DNA of 64,000 bases. It comes from Anaerolineae bacterium. Its GTDB lineage: Bacteria; Chloroflexota; Anaerolineae; Aggregatilineales; Phototrophicaceae. The stretch lies in NCBI GenBank assembly GCA_022843745.1, contig JALHNB010000028.1, positions 27,604 to 91,603 on the forward strand, in the 5' to 3' direction. Under the pieces are notes generated by a model that saw only the letters and a list, made by a program, of their open reading frames with translations, had not been told where the DNA came from and made no database searches. The position numbers and the translations under genes are program-made. Positions 8,282 to 16,966 of this stretch are shown here, piece after piece. Every line of letters starts with the position of its first letter. Position 1 is the stretch's first letter.

Positions 8282-9207
8282 GCCATAACCTCTGCCCAGG
8301 CGCGGGCGAATGTACGTTTGCCGTTGGCGAGGACGGCCTGTGGATTTTCGCCAGTATTCGTTTTTAGCTCCATCGTCAAAATCGGCTTGATGCCCAGACG
8401 TTCACGCGCACGTTCCCAGTAATTGACCGCGTTAAGCTGATGCAGATAGTCGATCACTTCCGGCAGGTCGTTGCGCCCCAGCGGATGACCGAAGCGTGGG
8501 TGGAAATCGCCATACAGCGGCGAGTCCGGGTGGTCGATTACGCAGTTGCCGATGTGGGCATGGATGAGATGCGGCGCGGCGGTTTTCAGAGCATGTTCCG
8601 GCGTTTCATTGATGAGCGGCAGATGGCTCAGGTCAATCGTTAGGCCGAAATTGGTGCGATCAACCGCGTCCGCCATCGCAACGGCTTCGACAGTCGGGCC
8701 AATGACGCGCTTTTTCTCGATATCACGATCAAAGTTTTCGAACGTCAGGTGCAGCAGTTGTTTCGTCGATTTTGCGGATGCGTAGTCACAAAGCTGCTGA
8801 ATATCCTCGACCAGCCGCGCGACCACGCCTTCACGTTGGTCAGCGCCGGGGTCAAGTGGGCCGGTTATCATCGCCATTGGAGAGTTGAAATCAATCGCTT
8901 CGTCAATGAGCGTGCGCAAGCGGGTTTGCGCGGCGGCGCGTTTGGTTTCATCCGCGCTGCCTAAGCCCAGATTTTCGATAATGATCGGCAGAATCGGCAG
9001 GTAAACGACCTGAATCGATGCCGTCGCCAGATACTCTTTTGCCTGCTGACGAATCGCCGGGTCGTTGATGGGCGCAATTTCGATAGCGCCAAAATCTGAG
9101 TCATTGACGATGATGGGCAGCGTTTCCATGATCGGTCCGCCACCACCGCGACATTCAAAATAGATAAGCGGGTGAACCACGCCAAAATCGGTTGTGGCCT
9201 GCCACAT
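8278..9207 (-). CDS. Sugar phosphate isomerase/epimerase-like TIM-barrel protein
   Basis: A 309-residue protein with barrel signposts LTFENFDRD near residue 152, LTIDLSHLPL near 197, HAHIGNC near 216 and MELKTN near 275. These match the metal-binding Glu, Asp, His and Glu of xylose-isomerase-like enzymes. An insertion around residues 220-245 (DHPDSPLYGDFHPRFGH) is not in the shorter paralogues at 3339 and 10427. The start follows the upstream Gfo/Idh/MocA stop by three bases, with GGGGGC as ribosome site. The reaction could be isomerisation, epimerisation, dehydration or decarboxylation. It is clearly divergent from the other two copies, so three different substrates are likely. Confidence 0.78.
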   Translation of the reverse strand: MWQATTDFGVVHPLIYFECRGGGGPIMETLPIIVNDSDFGAIEIAPINDPAIRQQAKEYLATASIQVVYLPILPIIIENLGLGSADETKRAAAQTRLRTLIDEAIDFNSPMAMITGPLDPGADQREGVVARLVEDIQQLCDYASAKSTKQLLHLTFENFDRDIEKKRVIGPTVEAVAMADAVDRTNFGLTIDLSHLPLINETPEHALKTAAPHLIHAHIGNCVIDHPDSPLYGDFHPRFGHPLGRNDLPEVIDYLHQLNAVNYWERARERLGIKPILTMELKTNTGENPQAVLANGKRTFARAWAEVMA

Positions 9208-9210
9208 GAT

Positions 9211-10413
9211 TTAGCCCCCTTGCACGATTTGCGCCTGATAGGGCAAGTCGCTGCTTGTAAGCATTTCATCGGTGGTGACGATGCGCCCCAAAAGCTCGGA
9301 TTCGAGGAAGCCGTAGGTGATTGCCAGGGAGCGCAACCCGTCTTCGCCCGTTACTTCCGGCTCACGATTATTCACAATCGCGTCGGCGAGATCAGCTTGC
9401 TCAATCGCCAGCAAATTGGCATCAATATCTTGCCATGCCAATTCATAGGATGAGAGGCGTTCGCTGCCGAAAAGTGCCGCCGTCACATCATCCAATTTGA
9501 ATTCCGGCAGCAGCGCTAATTGATCGGTCTCGGAAATGGCCTCATCTTTGCCATTTTTGCGGATGCTTAACTTGAGAGGTTTCCCGCTGCGATCACCCGG
9601 AATCGAGAGTGAGCCGGATGTGCCGTAGATCGTTCGAGCGAACATACCCTCGCCACGTCCAGCCATGCTCAGGACATAATTAGCCAGTGCGCCGCTGCGA
9701 TAGCGGGCAACGCCAATTGAGAGGTCTTCAGCGTCGGCAGGATGGGTGTTACCTTGTTGATCGACGCGCTGGGTATCGACGACTGCGTTCATGCCGACCA
9801 CGCTGTCGATGGGGCCGAGATAATATTCGAGCAGATCAGCGTAGTGAATGCCCATATCGACGATAATCCCGCCTCGGCTTTTCAGATGCCGCCAGGGTGT
9901 GATAATCACGTTCTCGCCCGCGCCGGATGACATCTGCACCGCCAGAAAGGGTCGTCCGATAACGCCGTCGTCAATCAGCGCTTTTGCCAGACGGTTGATC
10001 GGATCACGTCGATAATTTTCGGCGACTGCTAACTTGAGTCCGGCATCGCGTCCTGCTTTGACGAGCTTCGCGCCTTCAGGAACGGTAAGCGTCATCGGCT
10101 TTTCGGCGAGGACGTGTATTCCGGCGGCGAAAGCTTCCATCGCGACATCAAGATGCGTTTCCGGCGTGGTCGTGACGACGATGCCGTCCAGATGCAGGGT
10201 GCGGATAGCTGAACCAAGATCGTTAAAAATTTGCGGACGTTTGCCGAGCAGTTCTTCGGCGAGGTTCGCGGCGCGTTCGGCATTTTCGCCAAAAATATCG
10301 CAAACGGCGACCAGATCGAAAGGCAGGCGATTGACAGCCTGCAATTTTTTCATGCCTAAAATATGGCGGCGTCCCATCCCACCGCAGCCAACAAGAGCAA
10401 AACTTAAGGTCAT
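9211..10413 (-). CDS. Gfo/Idh/MocA family oxidoreductase
   Basis: A 400-residue dehydrogenase. The N-terminal Rossmann segment is ALVGCGGMGRRH, and the family's catalytic Lys lies in AEKPMTLTVPEG near residue 99. HLKSRGGIIVDMGIHYADL near residue 183 is the typical entry to the C-terminal beta-sheet domain. AAAGGAAC precedes the ATG at a normal distance, and the gene lies 13 bases after the upstream isomerase. Members oxidise or reduce ring hydroxyls of sugars and inositols with NAD(P). With two TIM-barrel partners in the same operon, a keto-sugar or keto-inositol route is plausible. It is not a close copy of the protein at 4160. Confidence 0.85.
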   Translation of the reverse strand: MTLSFALVGCGGMGRRHILGMKKLQAVNRLPFDLVAVCDIFGENAERAANLAEELLGKRPQIFNDLGSAIRTLHLDGIVVTTTPETHLDVAMEAFAAGIHVLAEKPMTLTVPEGAKLVKAGRDAGLKLAVAENYRRDPINRLAKALIDDGVIGRPFLAVQMSSGAGENVIITPWRHLKSRGGIIVDMGIHYADLLEYYLGPIDSVVGMNAVVDTQRVDQQGNTHPADAEDLSIGVARYRSGALANYVLSMAGRGEGMFARTIYGTSGSLSIPGDRSGKPLKLSIRKNGKDEAISETDQLALLPEFKLDDVTAALFGSERLSSYELAWQDIDANLLAIEQADLADAIVNNREPEVTGEDGLRSLAITYGFLESELLGRIVTTDEMLTSSDLPYQAQIVQGG

Positions 10414-10426
10414 TTTTTAAGTTCCT

Positions 10427-11221
10427 TTATGCCTTTTGCGGCAGTTCGATTGTATAGCCGAGATTGCGTAAATACTGTGCGTTGGCTTCGGCGCTGTGGG
10501 CGGGTGAAATATCGCTACGGCTGTGTTCGATGACGATCCAGCCGGGGAACTGCTGATCGACCAGTTCAGCCAGAATTGCCGCGAAATCCAGTCCAATCGT
10601 CCCCTGACCCAACTCGACAAATTTGCCTCGCGCCCAGTCTTTCATATGAATGTAGCTGGTGCGCTCACGATATTTGCGGAGATGCGCGATGGAGTCTTCG
10701 TCAACGAGGTTGATATGCGATACATCCAGGCAGAGCGACATTACTTTGGTTTCGTTGAGCAGGATGTCGATTTCGTCCTCGGTTTCAATCGTGCAGCCAG
10801 TATGGGGATGATAGCCAATCGCAACGCCTTTGTCCTCACCATAGACTGCCAGTTCCTCGCAGGCAGCGGCGAGATCGGAATATTCGGCGGCAGTTGGCGG
10901 GCGCTGGCGCAGACGGCCTCCCCCGACTAGCCCGTAGGCTTCGGCGTGAAAGAGCGCCGCATAATCAATGCGCTGCTTGTGAATGGCGATTTCGTTGCGG
11001 TCAACAGGCACGGAAATCGAGCCAAAAAATGTAGCCGCTTCCAGGCCGCCGAGCAGGAACTTGAGTCGCTCCGGCGTTCCGAGCCAGTCGAGCGAGTGGT
11101 CAAAAAGCTCAACCGCGCCCCATCCACTCTGGCGGATTTCCGAAAACATTGTTGCAAGATCGCCGCGCGTTCCCCAATTGATCGTGCTGTAGGCAAAACG
11201 TAAAGCGTGTGAGTTAGTCAT
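10427..11221 (-). CDS. TIM-barrel isomerase/dehydratase, IolE-like
   Basis: This is the first gene of the minus-strand block, 264 residues. YHPHTGCTIETEDEIDILL near residue 155 matches the HPHxGTxxET signature of inosose dehydratase (IolE) and hydroxypyruvate-isomerase-like barrels. SLCLDVSH, SYIHMKDW and VIEHSRSD supply the remaining metal ligands. It starts at an ATG beside a 263-bp divergent intergenic region. An IolE-like enzyme next to a Gfo/Idh/MocA dehydrogenase could act on inositols, but no IolG, IolD or IolB neighbours are present, so 2-keto-inositol dehydration is only one option. Confidence 0.8.
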   Translation of the reverse strand: MTNSHALRFAYSTINWGTRGDLATMFSEIRQSGWGAVELFDHSLDWLGTPERLKFLLGGLEAATFFGSISVPVDRNEIAIHKQRIDYAALFHAEAYGLVGGGRLRQRPPTAAEYSDLAAACEELAVYGEDKGVAIGYHPHTGCTIETEDEIDILLNETKVMSLCLDVSHINLVDEDSIAHLRKYRERTSYIHMKDWARGKFVELGQGTIGLDFAAILAELVDQQFPGWIVIEHSRSDISPAHSAEANAQYLRNLGYTIELPQKA

Positions 11222-11406
11222 TATCTTTTCCAGACTGAAACAAAATAAAAGGAATAGAAAGTAAAAATTCCTCGGTGATTATAACACCGGAGTCCGAGCT
11301 TGCCATTGATCGTTGGTCTATACGGATTCCAGAGCTTCGCTCATGAGCGATAGAATTCTATAACCCATCGGTCTTGCAAACATTAAGGCAGCTAAAATTC
11401 CAATTA

Positions 11407-11469
11407 TGCTACAATTTCTGATTGAAGTGGCCTAACGAGGTCTAACACACTGCTGTAACGTGGTCTAAC
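11407..11469 (+). promoter_or_regulatory. Extended -10 and three GTGGYCTAAC direct repeats before the priming transferase gene
   Basis: TGCTACAAT at 11407-11415 is a good extended -10, placing a start site near 11422. The untranslated leader then holds GTGGCCTAAC (11427), GAGGTCTAAC (11437) and GTGGTCTAAC (11460), the last ending just before AAGGA. The 10- and 23-bp phasing suggests a repressor or RNA-binding site that could block initiation of the TTG-started gene. No -35 box was found. Confidence 0.45.
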
Positions 11470-11484
11470 AAGGAATCCTCTCAC

Positions 11485-12510
11485 TTGGCGAATATTATTT
11501 TGCTCATCATTGTTGCTGTGTTCGCATATGGATTTGTATACCTGATTCGCTTGTGGGCATATCGAAAAAAGATGCTGGATATTCCGAATGAGCGCAGTTC
11601 CCATAAGAATCCAACGGTGCGTGGCGGTGGACTGGCAATTTCCGCGCTGACGTTAATGGCCGCCCTGATCTATGTCTTATTTAGCCAAAATGCGAACTTA
11701 CAGGCTGACTTAGCCTATGTGATTGGTGGCGTACTTATTGCTGCGATAGGTTGGCTGGATGACCGATATAACCTCTCCTCAAGACAGCGATTTGCGGTGC
11801 AGTCAGTGAGCGCACTGATCGTCATTGGCGGAATTGGATATTGGCAGCGGGTGGCTTTACCACTTGTTGGGCAAATCGAATTGGGAATTCTTGGCCTGCC
11901 ATTAACCATAATCTGGATTGTGGGCCTCGTGAATGCGTACAATTTTATGGATGGTATTGACGGCATTGCGGGCAGCACTGCCGTAATCGCTGCCTTGTTT
12001 TGGGCGCAAATGAGCGGTTCTAGCGATAATTTTGTAACCCTGTTGGCGATTATGATTGCCGGGAGCAGCCTGGGTTTTTTGGGTCACAACTGGTCGCCCG
12101 CCAAAATTTTTATGGGTGATGTAGGCAGTACGTTTTTAGGCTACTCCTTCGCAGTGATGCCTTTAATGTTTGCGCAGCGCGAACCGACAGCGATAGCGGG
12201 CGCTTTGATTGTATGGCCGTTTATCCTTGATACAAGCTTCACGATTATCCGGCGATGGCGACAAGGTGAAAATATTTTCCAACCGCATCGCTCTCACCTC
12301 TATCAGCGGTTGGTGATCGCAGGATACAGCCATCGTTTCGTGACGATCATCTACATATTTTTTACGTTTATCGGCTGGTTGGCGGCGGCACTTTTTTTGA
12401 ACAATCCAACCAATTACGGGTTTTATGCCTGTGTGGGGGTACTGCTGGCGTTCAGACTGTTTATAGGTTTTGTTCGCCATCAGGAAAATCTGGTTGCCAA
12501 CCGTGTTTAG
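11485..12510 (+). CDS. Undecaprenyl-phosphate sugar-1-phosphate transferase (MraY/WecA family)
   Basis: A polytopic membrane protein of 341 residues with about ten hydrophobic segments. Family motifs are present: YNFMDGIDGIAG near residue 152, the cytoplasmic Asp-rich IFMGDVGSTFLGYS near 210, and PHRSHLYQR near 270. It would load a sugar-1-phosphate (GlcNAc, or a deoxyhexosamine as in WbpL) onto undecaprenyl phosphate and so begin each repeat unit of the glycan made by the cluster. The start is TTG, with AAGGA ten bases upstream and repeats that may regulate it. It converges with, and overlaps by four bases, the glycosyltransferase on the other strand. Confidence 0.85.
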   Translation: MANIILLIIVAVFAYGFVYLIRLWAYRKKMLDIPNERSSHKNPTVRGGGLAISALTLMAALIYVLFSQNANLQADLAYVIGGVLIAAIGWLDDRYNLSSRQRFAVQSVSALIVIGGIGYWQRVALPLVGQIELGILGLPLTIIWIVGLVNAYNFMDGIDGIAGSTAVIAALFWAQMSGSSDNFVTLLAIMIAGSSLGFLGHNWSPAKIFMGDVGSTFLGYSFAVMPLMFAQREPTAIAGALIVWPFILDTSFTIIRRWRQGENIFQPHRSHLYQRLVIAGYSHRFVTIIYIFFTFIGWLAAALFLNNPTNYGFYACVGVLLAFRLFIGFVRHQENLVANRV

Positions 12511-13625
12511 TCGAGATTGACAATCGTCTCACGGATGCGATACCGAAAAATTTCTCGGCTGAACTTTTGAACATGATTTTGCAGCGATTGTCGCAGAGTC
12601 ATGACATCTTCTGCACTTTTCCGCTGTAATTTCTGAAAAATTTCTACCGCTTCATCAATTGACCGAAAGCGCAGATCGCTATCCGGTACGATTTCACGCT
12701 GTCCGCCGGAATCATGCGTAATGGCGATGCAGCCTGCGGCGATAGCCTCAACCGTGCTGATGCCGAAATGCTCATCATGTTTGCTGTGCAAAAAATACAG
12801 TGATTCGTTTAGTGCTGCCTGCAACTGCGCATAAGGCATATCCGGGATCAGGCGCACGTTTCGCAGCCCTTCACGCTCGATAAAGCTTTGACATTGATCG
12901 TAGTATTTTGACGACTTCGCTGCGCCAGCAATCCAGAACTCAATCTCCGGTAGCCGCTTTGCGATTTCCAGTTGATCGATCTGGCGCTTGTCCGAGGTAA
13001 AAGAGCCTGTAGACATGCAGCGGTTGACGCGCTTGGGGTTCGGCTCAAAAGGTTCATAAACCGATGGCGGATAGATAATTTGGATCGTGCTGGCGCTCTC
13101 AGGGTAGGCTCGAACGACAGCATCACGCGAAAATTCGGAGATTGCATAAATATTTCTGGACTCGACTTGTCCACTCAGCGATAGCAATGCGCCTAAAAAT
13201 CGCCCATAGAGATAGCGGGGTAAAGTTTGACGATACTCCTGAAATTTTTCGAGTTCAGTCGAGTTGGTGGCGATCGGATAATAAATGTAGTGGAGATATT
13301 TGACGTTTGGGTTAAGGCCGTGCAGCGTATTGTTGGAGTTCAGTATCCAATCGTAGGCTTCTTGGTGCTGCCACGTCAGACGATTAATGAGCAAAATCTG
13401 CCACAGCCAGCCGCGCGAAAATGGAATCGGCGCGATTTGCTTATAGCCAAAACGAAGATTCTTATATCCCAGAAGATCGCCAGCTTTGCGACCAACTTCT
13501 GGCGGGGTGAATGTCAGAATATCTGGCTCAATGCCCAGCTCGTTGAGCAGATCAATAACTTCACACATCACACGTGTGCGTCCACTCAAGCGAAATTGAT
13601 TCTGTAAAATAGCGATTTTGCTCAT
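12507..13625 (-). CDS. GT4-family glycosyltransferase
   Basis: A 372-residue GT-B enzyme. The C-terminal nucleotide-sugar domain shows HSKHDEHFGISTVEAIAAGC near residue 280, containing the EX7E-type motif of retaining GT4 enzymes (EHFGISTVE), followed by SGGQREIV. The N-terminal KYLHYIYYP recalls ALG11-like mannosyltransferases that use lipid-linked acceptors. It is the last gene of the minus-strand glycan operon, 28 bases after the polymerase-like gene. The sugar transferred cannot be read from sequence. Confidence 0.82.
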   Translation of the reverse strand: MSKIAILQNQFRLSGRTRVMCEVIDLLNELGIEPDILTFTPPEVGRKAGDLLGYKNLRFGYKQIAPIPFSRGWLWQILLINRLTWQHQEAYDWILNSNNTLHGLNPNVKYLHYIYYPIATNSTELEKFQEYRQTLPRYLYGRFLGALLSLSGQVESRNIYAISEFSRDAVVRAYPESASTIQIIYPPSVYEPFEPNPKRVNRCMSTGSFTSDKRQIDQLEIAKRLPEIEFWIAGAAKSSKYYDQCQSFIEREGLRNVRLIPDMPYAQLQAALNESLYFLHSKHDEHFGISTVEAIAAGCIAITHDSGGQREIVPDSDLRFRSIDEAVEIFQKLQRKSAEDVMTLRQSLQNHVQKFSREIFRYRIRETIVNLD

Positions 13626-13653
13626 ATTTCTGCCCGTTGGTTAACGATTTTGT

Positions 13654-15141
13654 TCATATTTCTGGCGTGTTGGCTAACCATGTCATAGCAATGGCGAGGC
13701 CAAAGATCATGAACATGATGGTCTGCATGTGAATTGTGCTCGCGAAAAAATGATCGAATAACCAGGCGGGGAGCATTCCGACGAGGCTGGCTTGCAGGCC
13801 AATTGCCAGCCATCGATACTCACTATCTTTAGCCGAATATTTTCCAGTTAGCGCAAATGCCGATAACCATATGCCGGTGAGAATGGCTGCGCTTATCAAT
13901 CCCCGTTGATAAAAAGTCATGATAATCAGGCTGTGATTCTGGGTTCTGATAATTTCGGATTTGATCAGCTCATTACTCAATAAGCCCCGCAGCCATAAGT
14001 CATAGGTCGCAAAGCCACGCCCGACAAACAACCATTGCGGATTATCGATTAAAAACGCTGGCGCCTGGATATACGCTGCGGTTCGAGCGTTATTTCCATA
14101 GTCAGTCGTAGGTGCTTCAGAAATGGTGGCAAAACGCGCCATGATAAAATCGAAATTGAAGAGTTCGGTGGACATAAAAACGGTCAAGCCTATCACTAGC
14201 GCAATGGCGAAACTGAATAAAATGCGCCCACGCTGGCCGGAGCTTTTGAAAAAATACCACAAAATAATGAGCGCAAAACCGAGATAAACGCTGCGTGTGT
14301 AGGTTGTAATCACGCCCAATGTTGAGACGAACAGCACGATACCCAGCATCAAACGACGCGGTTTGAAATGTCTGGAAATATACATGCTGAAAGCAACACT
14401 CCAACAGATGATGAGCAGCGTCCCCAGGTGATTGGGGCCGCCGATCAGTGCGCGTGCACGTACAACACCTGCGTTTTCCAGATAGTGTGCTTGAAATGTT
14501 TGTAGATCAGCAGGCGTTTGTGAGTCCAGAAAAAGCAGGATGGGATGATTGATGGGCAAGAGCGAATTTATGAGGCTTAGAATGCTGCTCAAAATCATGC
14601 CAATGCAAATGATCCATAGCAAGGTGTATAAGTTTCTTTTATTCTGAATAGTAGCGGGTATCAGGAAACAGATTGAAATACTGAGTAGTGTGCGCACCAA
14701 CATATAGAAGGTTTCCAGCCAGACGTTGGTCAGCGAAACCTCATAGAAGAAACTGAAAATAGAGGATGGTATCCAGAATATGACGACAAGCCAGAACAAT
14801 CTGCGAGCGTAAATCGTATGATTAGAAAAGTTTTCCCGGCTGAAAACCACTGAGATGAATAGAATGCCCAATAAGAGATCAACCAGATAGAGGGGTATGT
14901 TGTTGATGACGATTCGCAGGGTGGGATGAAACAAAAGTACGAACAGGATTGCATTCAGGAGTACAGTACGCGCTTTGGGTGGGGATACCGACATCAGCCA
15001 AACGATGACAAAGAAAACAGCAATCCCCACGAGGATAAGCTCTGGCCTCACCAAGCCGCTGCCCGTAAGAAAGCCAATCGTGACGGCAACACCAATCGCA
15101 ACCAGAATGATCGCTGAAATGCCAGTTAGTCGATTTTCCAA
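13654..15141 (-). CDS. O-antigen ligase/polymerase-like (Wzy/WaaL) membrane protein
   Basis: A 495-residue protein with about 12 hydrophobic segments and a large periplasm-side loop between residues 330 and 400 (TISEAPTTDYGNNARTAAYI, then WLFVGRGFATYD). GNNARTAAY with GRGFATYD has the look of the Arg- and Gly-rich loop in Wzy_C proteins. It would polymerise lipid-linked repeat units or ligate finished chains to an acceptor. Its presence together with a Wzm/Wzt exporter is notable because ABC-exported glycans normally do not need a Wzy polymerase; a ligase role is therefore favoured. It sits 114 bases after the acyltransferase gene. Confidence 0.75.
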   Translation of the reverse strand: MENRLTGISAIILVAIGVAVTIGFLTGSGLVRPELILVGIAVFFVIVWLMSVSPPKARTVLLNAILFVLLFHPTLRIVINNIPLYLVDLLLGILFISVVFSRENFSNHTIYARRLFWLVVIFWIPSSIFSFFYEVSLTNVWLETFYMLVRTLLSISICFLIPATIQNKRNLYTLLWIICIGMILSSILSLINSLLPINHPILLFLDSQTPADLQTFQAHYLENAGVVRARALIGGPNHLGTLLIICWSVAFSMYISRHFKPRRLMLGIVLFVSTLGVITTYTRSVYLGFALIILWYFFKSSGQRGRILFSFAIALVIGLTVFMSTELFNFDFIMARFATISEAPTTDYGNNARTAAYIQAPAFLIDNPQWLFVGRGFATYDLWLRGLLSNELIKSEIIRTQNHSLIIMTFYQRGLISAAILTGIWLSAFALTGKYSAKDSEYRWLAIGLQASLVGMLPAWLFDHFFASTIHMQTIMFMIFGLAIAMTWLANTPEI

Positions 15142-15255
15142 GTCAACCTCATATGCCCTGTCTATTCTGTCATAAAGCCGATGTCAATCGCGGATGGATG
15201 GAATCATGATTTCCATCTTTGAATAAGGATACTCCTGAGTCGCGATTCGAGTCAT

Positions 15256-15831
15256 TTAAACAGATCGCTGGTGAATCACTCTGGCGGGTACACCGACGGC
15301 TACGCTGTAAGGGGGGATAGATTTTGTGACTACCGCACCGATCCCGATTACGCTTCCCTGGCCAATGGTCACGCCAGCCGTGATGCCGACGCGCGAACCA
15401 ATCCATACATCGTCTTCAATTGTTGTCGGTTTAATCTGCGTGGGTGCGTCGCGTATCGACATTGTGGTCTGGCGATAGTCGTGTTCCGTCGTCAAAATCA
15501 CAGCGCCAGACGCAATAGAAACATTGCTGCCGATGCTCAGACCGCCGAGCGCACCAATATCGCAAAACTCGCGAATACTGACGTGGTCACCGATGTCGCA
15601 GTTTTCGAGATAGGTCAGGAAGGTATACGCACCAATAAAAACGTTATTGCCGCAGGAACGCGCAAGGCTGCGAACGCAAATATAGCGTATCCCAACACCG
15701 ATTAAACCCGGTGTGCTTCGAAAAAGTGCCAGTATGCCATAACGAAAGCTGCGTGGGAGGCGCTGGAGCAGCCAGACGGCAGCATCAATAAGCGGTTTTG
15801 CCGCAGCGAAAATATCACGACCTCGTGCCAT
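15256..15831 (-). CDS. Left-handed beta-helix (hexapeptide) O-acyltransferase
   Basis: A 191-residue hexapeptide-repeat protein. Repeats such as VFIGAY, CDIGDHVSI, LSIGSNVSIAS, VWIGSRVGI and SVIGIGAVV build the beta-helix. The loop TTEHDYRQ contains the catalytic His usual for maltose/galactoside acetyltransferase-like enzymes. It would acetylate a sugar of the polymer with acetyl-CoA. The N-terminal 60 residues are hydrophobic and basic and may bind the membrane. The start overlaps the preceding glycosyltransferase stop by 17 bases, so it belongs to the same operon. Confidence 0.82.
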   Translation of the reverse strand: MARGRDIFAAAKPLIDAAVWLLQRLPRSFRYGILALFRSTPGLIGVGIRYICVRSLARSCGNNVFIGAYTFLTYLENCDIGDHVSIREFCDIGALGGLSIGSNVSIASGAVILTTEHDYRQTTMSIRDAPTQIKPTTIEDDVWIGSRVGITAGVTIGQGSVIGIGAVVTKSIPPYSVAVGVPARVIHQRSV

Positions 15832-16966
15832 AAATTTGAACCTGCATCAGATTTTCGTATCGTTTTAAGGTTTGGGCAGCGGTGGAGCGCCATGTAAACT
15901 GACTGGCCCAGGCGCGTGCTGGCTCGATAATGCCAGAGCGATAAACGCTGTCCGTGCTGACCTGTGTCATCATCTGCGCAAAACAGCTCGCATCTATTGG
16001 CTCACACAGCAGCGCATAACCGCCTGCGATTTCGGGTATTGACCCACTGTGCGCAGCGATAACGGGCGTTCCGCATCGCATTGCCTCAAGAACGGGCAGC
16101 CCAAAGCCCTCGTAAAGGCTGGGATAGAGCAGTGCCACCGACCCGGAAATGACCATTGGGAGATCGTTGGCATCCACATATCCCGGCAAAATTACATCAT
16201 CTGTCAATCCCCGTTTTTTAATCTCCATCACTAAAGCGTCGCCGCCGAGTTCCATACGTCCGGCAATGACCAATCGAGTGTTTGTCGTGTCTGAACGTTT
16301 GAAGATTGTGTAGGCTTCGAGCGCTGTCGGCAGATTTTTGCGTTTGTGCATTGAACCGGAATAGAAGAAATATCGTTCAGGGAGTTTATATTTTTCCTGC
16401 ATCTGCTGTTTGCGGGCTGTGTCGCTGGGGGTATAAAAATCGTCATCAACGCCCAGATGAATCGCATATATAGCATTTTTGTCGATAGAAAATAGCTTAT
16501 TGAGATCGTCCGCAGTTTGTTGCGAGATAGTCGTGAAGTGGCTGCCTTGAGCTTTTAAGCACTGTACAGATCGCTGAAAAATCAAACGGCTGTGCCAGGG
16601 GTACATCTCTGGCATCAGCATCGGTGTTACATCGTAAATGGTCGTGAGCAGCGGCTTATCAGTTTGAATCGGCAGGGGCATCATCGCATGTACGAGATCG
16701 ACAGAATCGATCAATTTTGCCAAAGGATTCGGCAGTGGCAGAAATGCCCGCAAGTACAGGCTGCGCCGCGAGGTTGAAAGACCTTTGTGCCGGATATTCG
16801 GCGGGGCATCCGGCAGTTGCAAGTCCGGGTCGCCAAATGAAACAACGGTGAAATTTATCTCCGGCGCGAGGCGCGGCAGCCAGTAGATCATTTTGTCGTA
16901 ATAGAGGTCGATCCCTGTGCGGTGTGAGCGTGTCATGCGATCTGCGATGAGCAGAATATGGGTCAT
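15815..16966 (-). CDS. GT4-family glycosyltransferase
   Basis: A 383-residue GT-B enzyme. Landmarks are TTIYDVTPMLMPEMYPW near residue 100, YFFYSGSMHKRKNL near 205 and PSLYEGFGLPVLEAMRCGTP near 288, the last holding the Glu-X7-Glu of retaining GT4 transferases. SGSxxxRKN is characteristic of the mannosyl- and fucosyl-transferase branch used in O-antigen assembly. It overlaps the FkbM gene by four bases (ATGA) and the acyltransferase by 17, in a tightly packed operon. Confidence 0.84.
   Translation of the reverse strand: MTHILLIADRMTRSHRTGIDLYYDKMIYWLPRLAPEINFTVVSFGDPDLQLPDAPPNIRHKGLSTSRRSLYLRAFLPLPNPLAKLIDSVDLVHAMMPLPIQTDKPLLTTIYDVTPMLMPEMYPWHSRLIFQRSVQCLKAQGSHFTTISQQTADDLNKLFSIDKNAIYAIHLGVDDDFYTPSDTARKQQMQEKYKLPERYFFYSGSMHKRKNLPTALEAYTIFKRSDTTNTRLVIAGRMELGGDALVMEIKKRGLTDDVILPGYVDANDLPMVISGSVALLYPSLYEGFGLPVLEAMRCGTPVIAAHSGSIPEIAGGYALLCEPIDASCFAQMMTQVSTDSVYRSGIIEPARAWASQFTWRSTAAQTLKRYENLMQVQIYGTRS

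Noticed and set aside
11271..11292. Stem CTCGGTG/CACCGGAG in the intergenic region
   Set aside because: Needs a bulge, and has no T-run or clear relation to a gene end.
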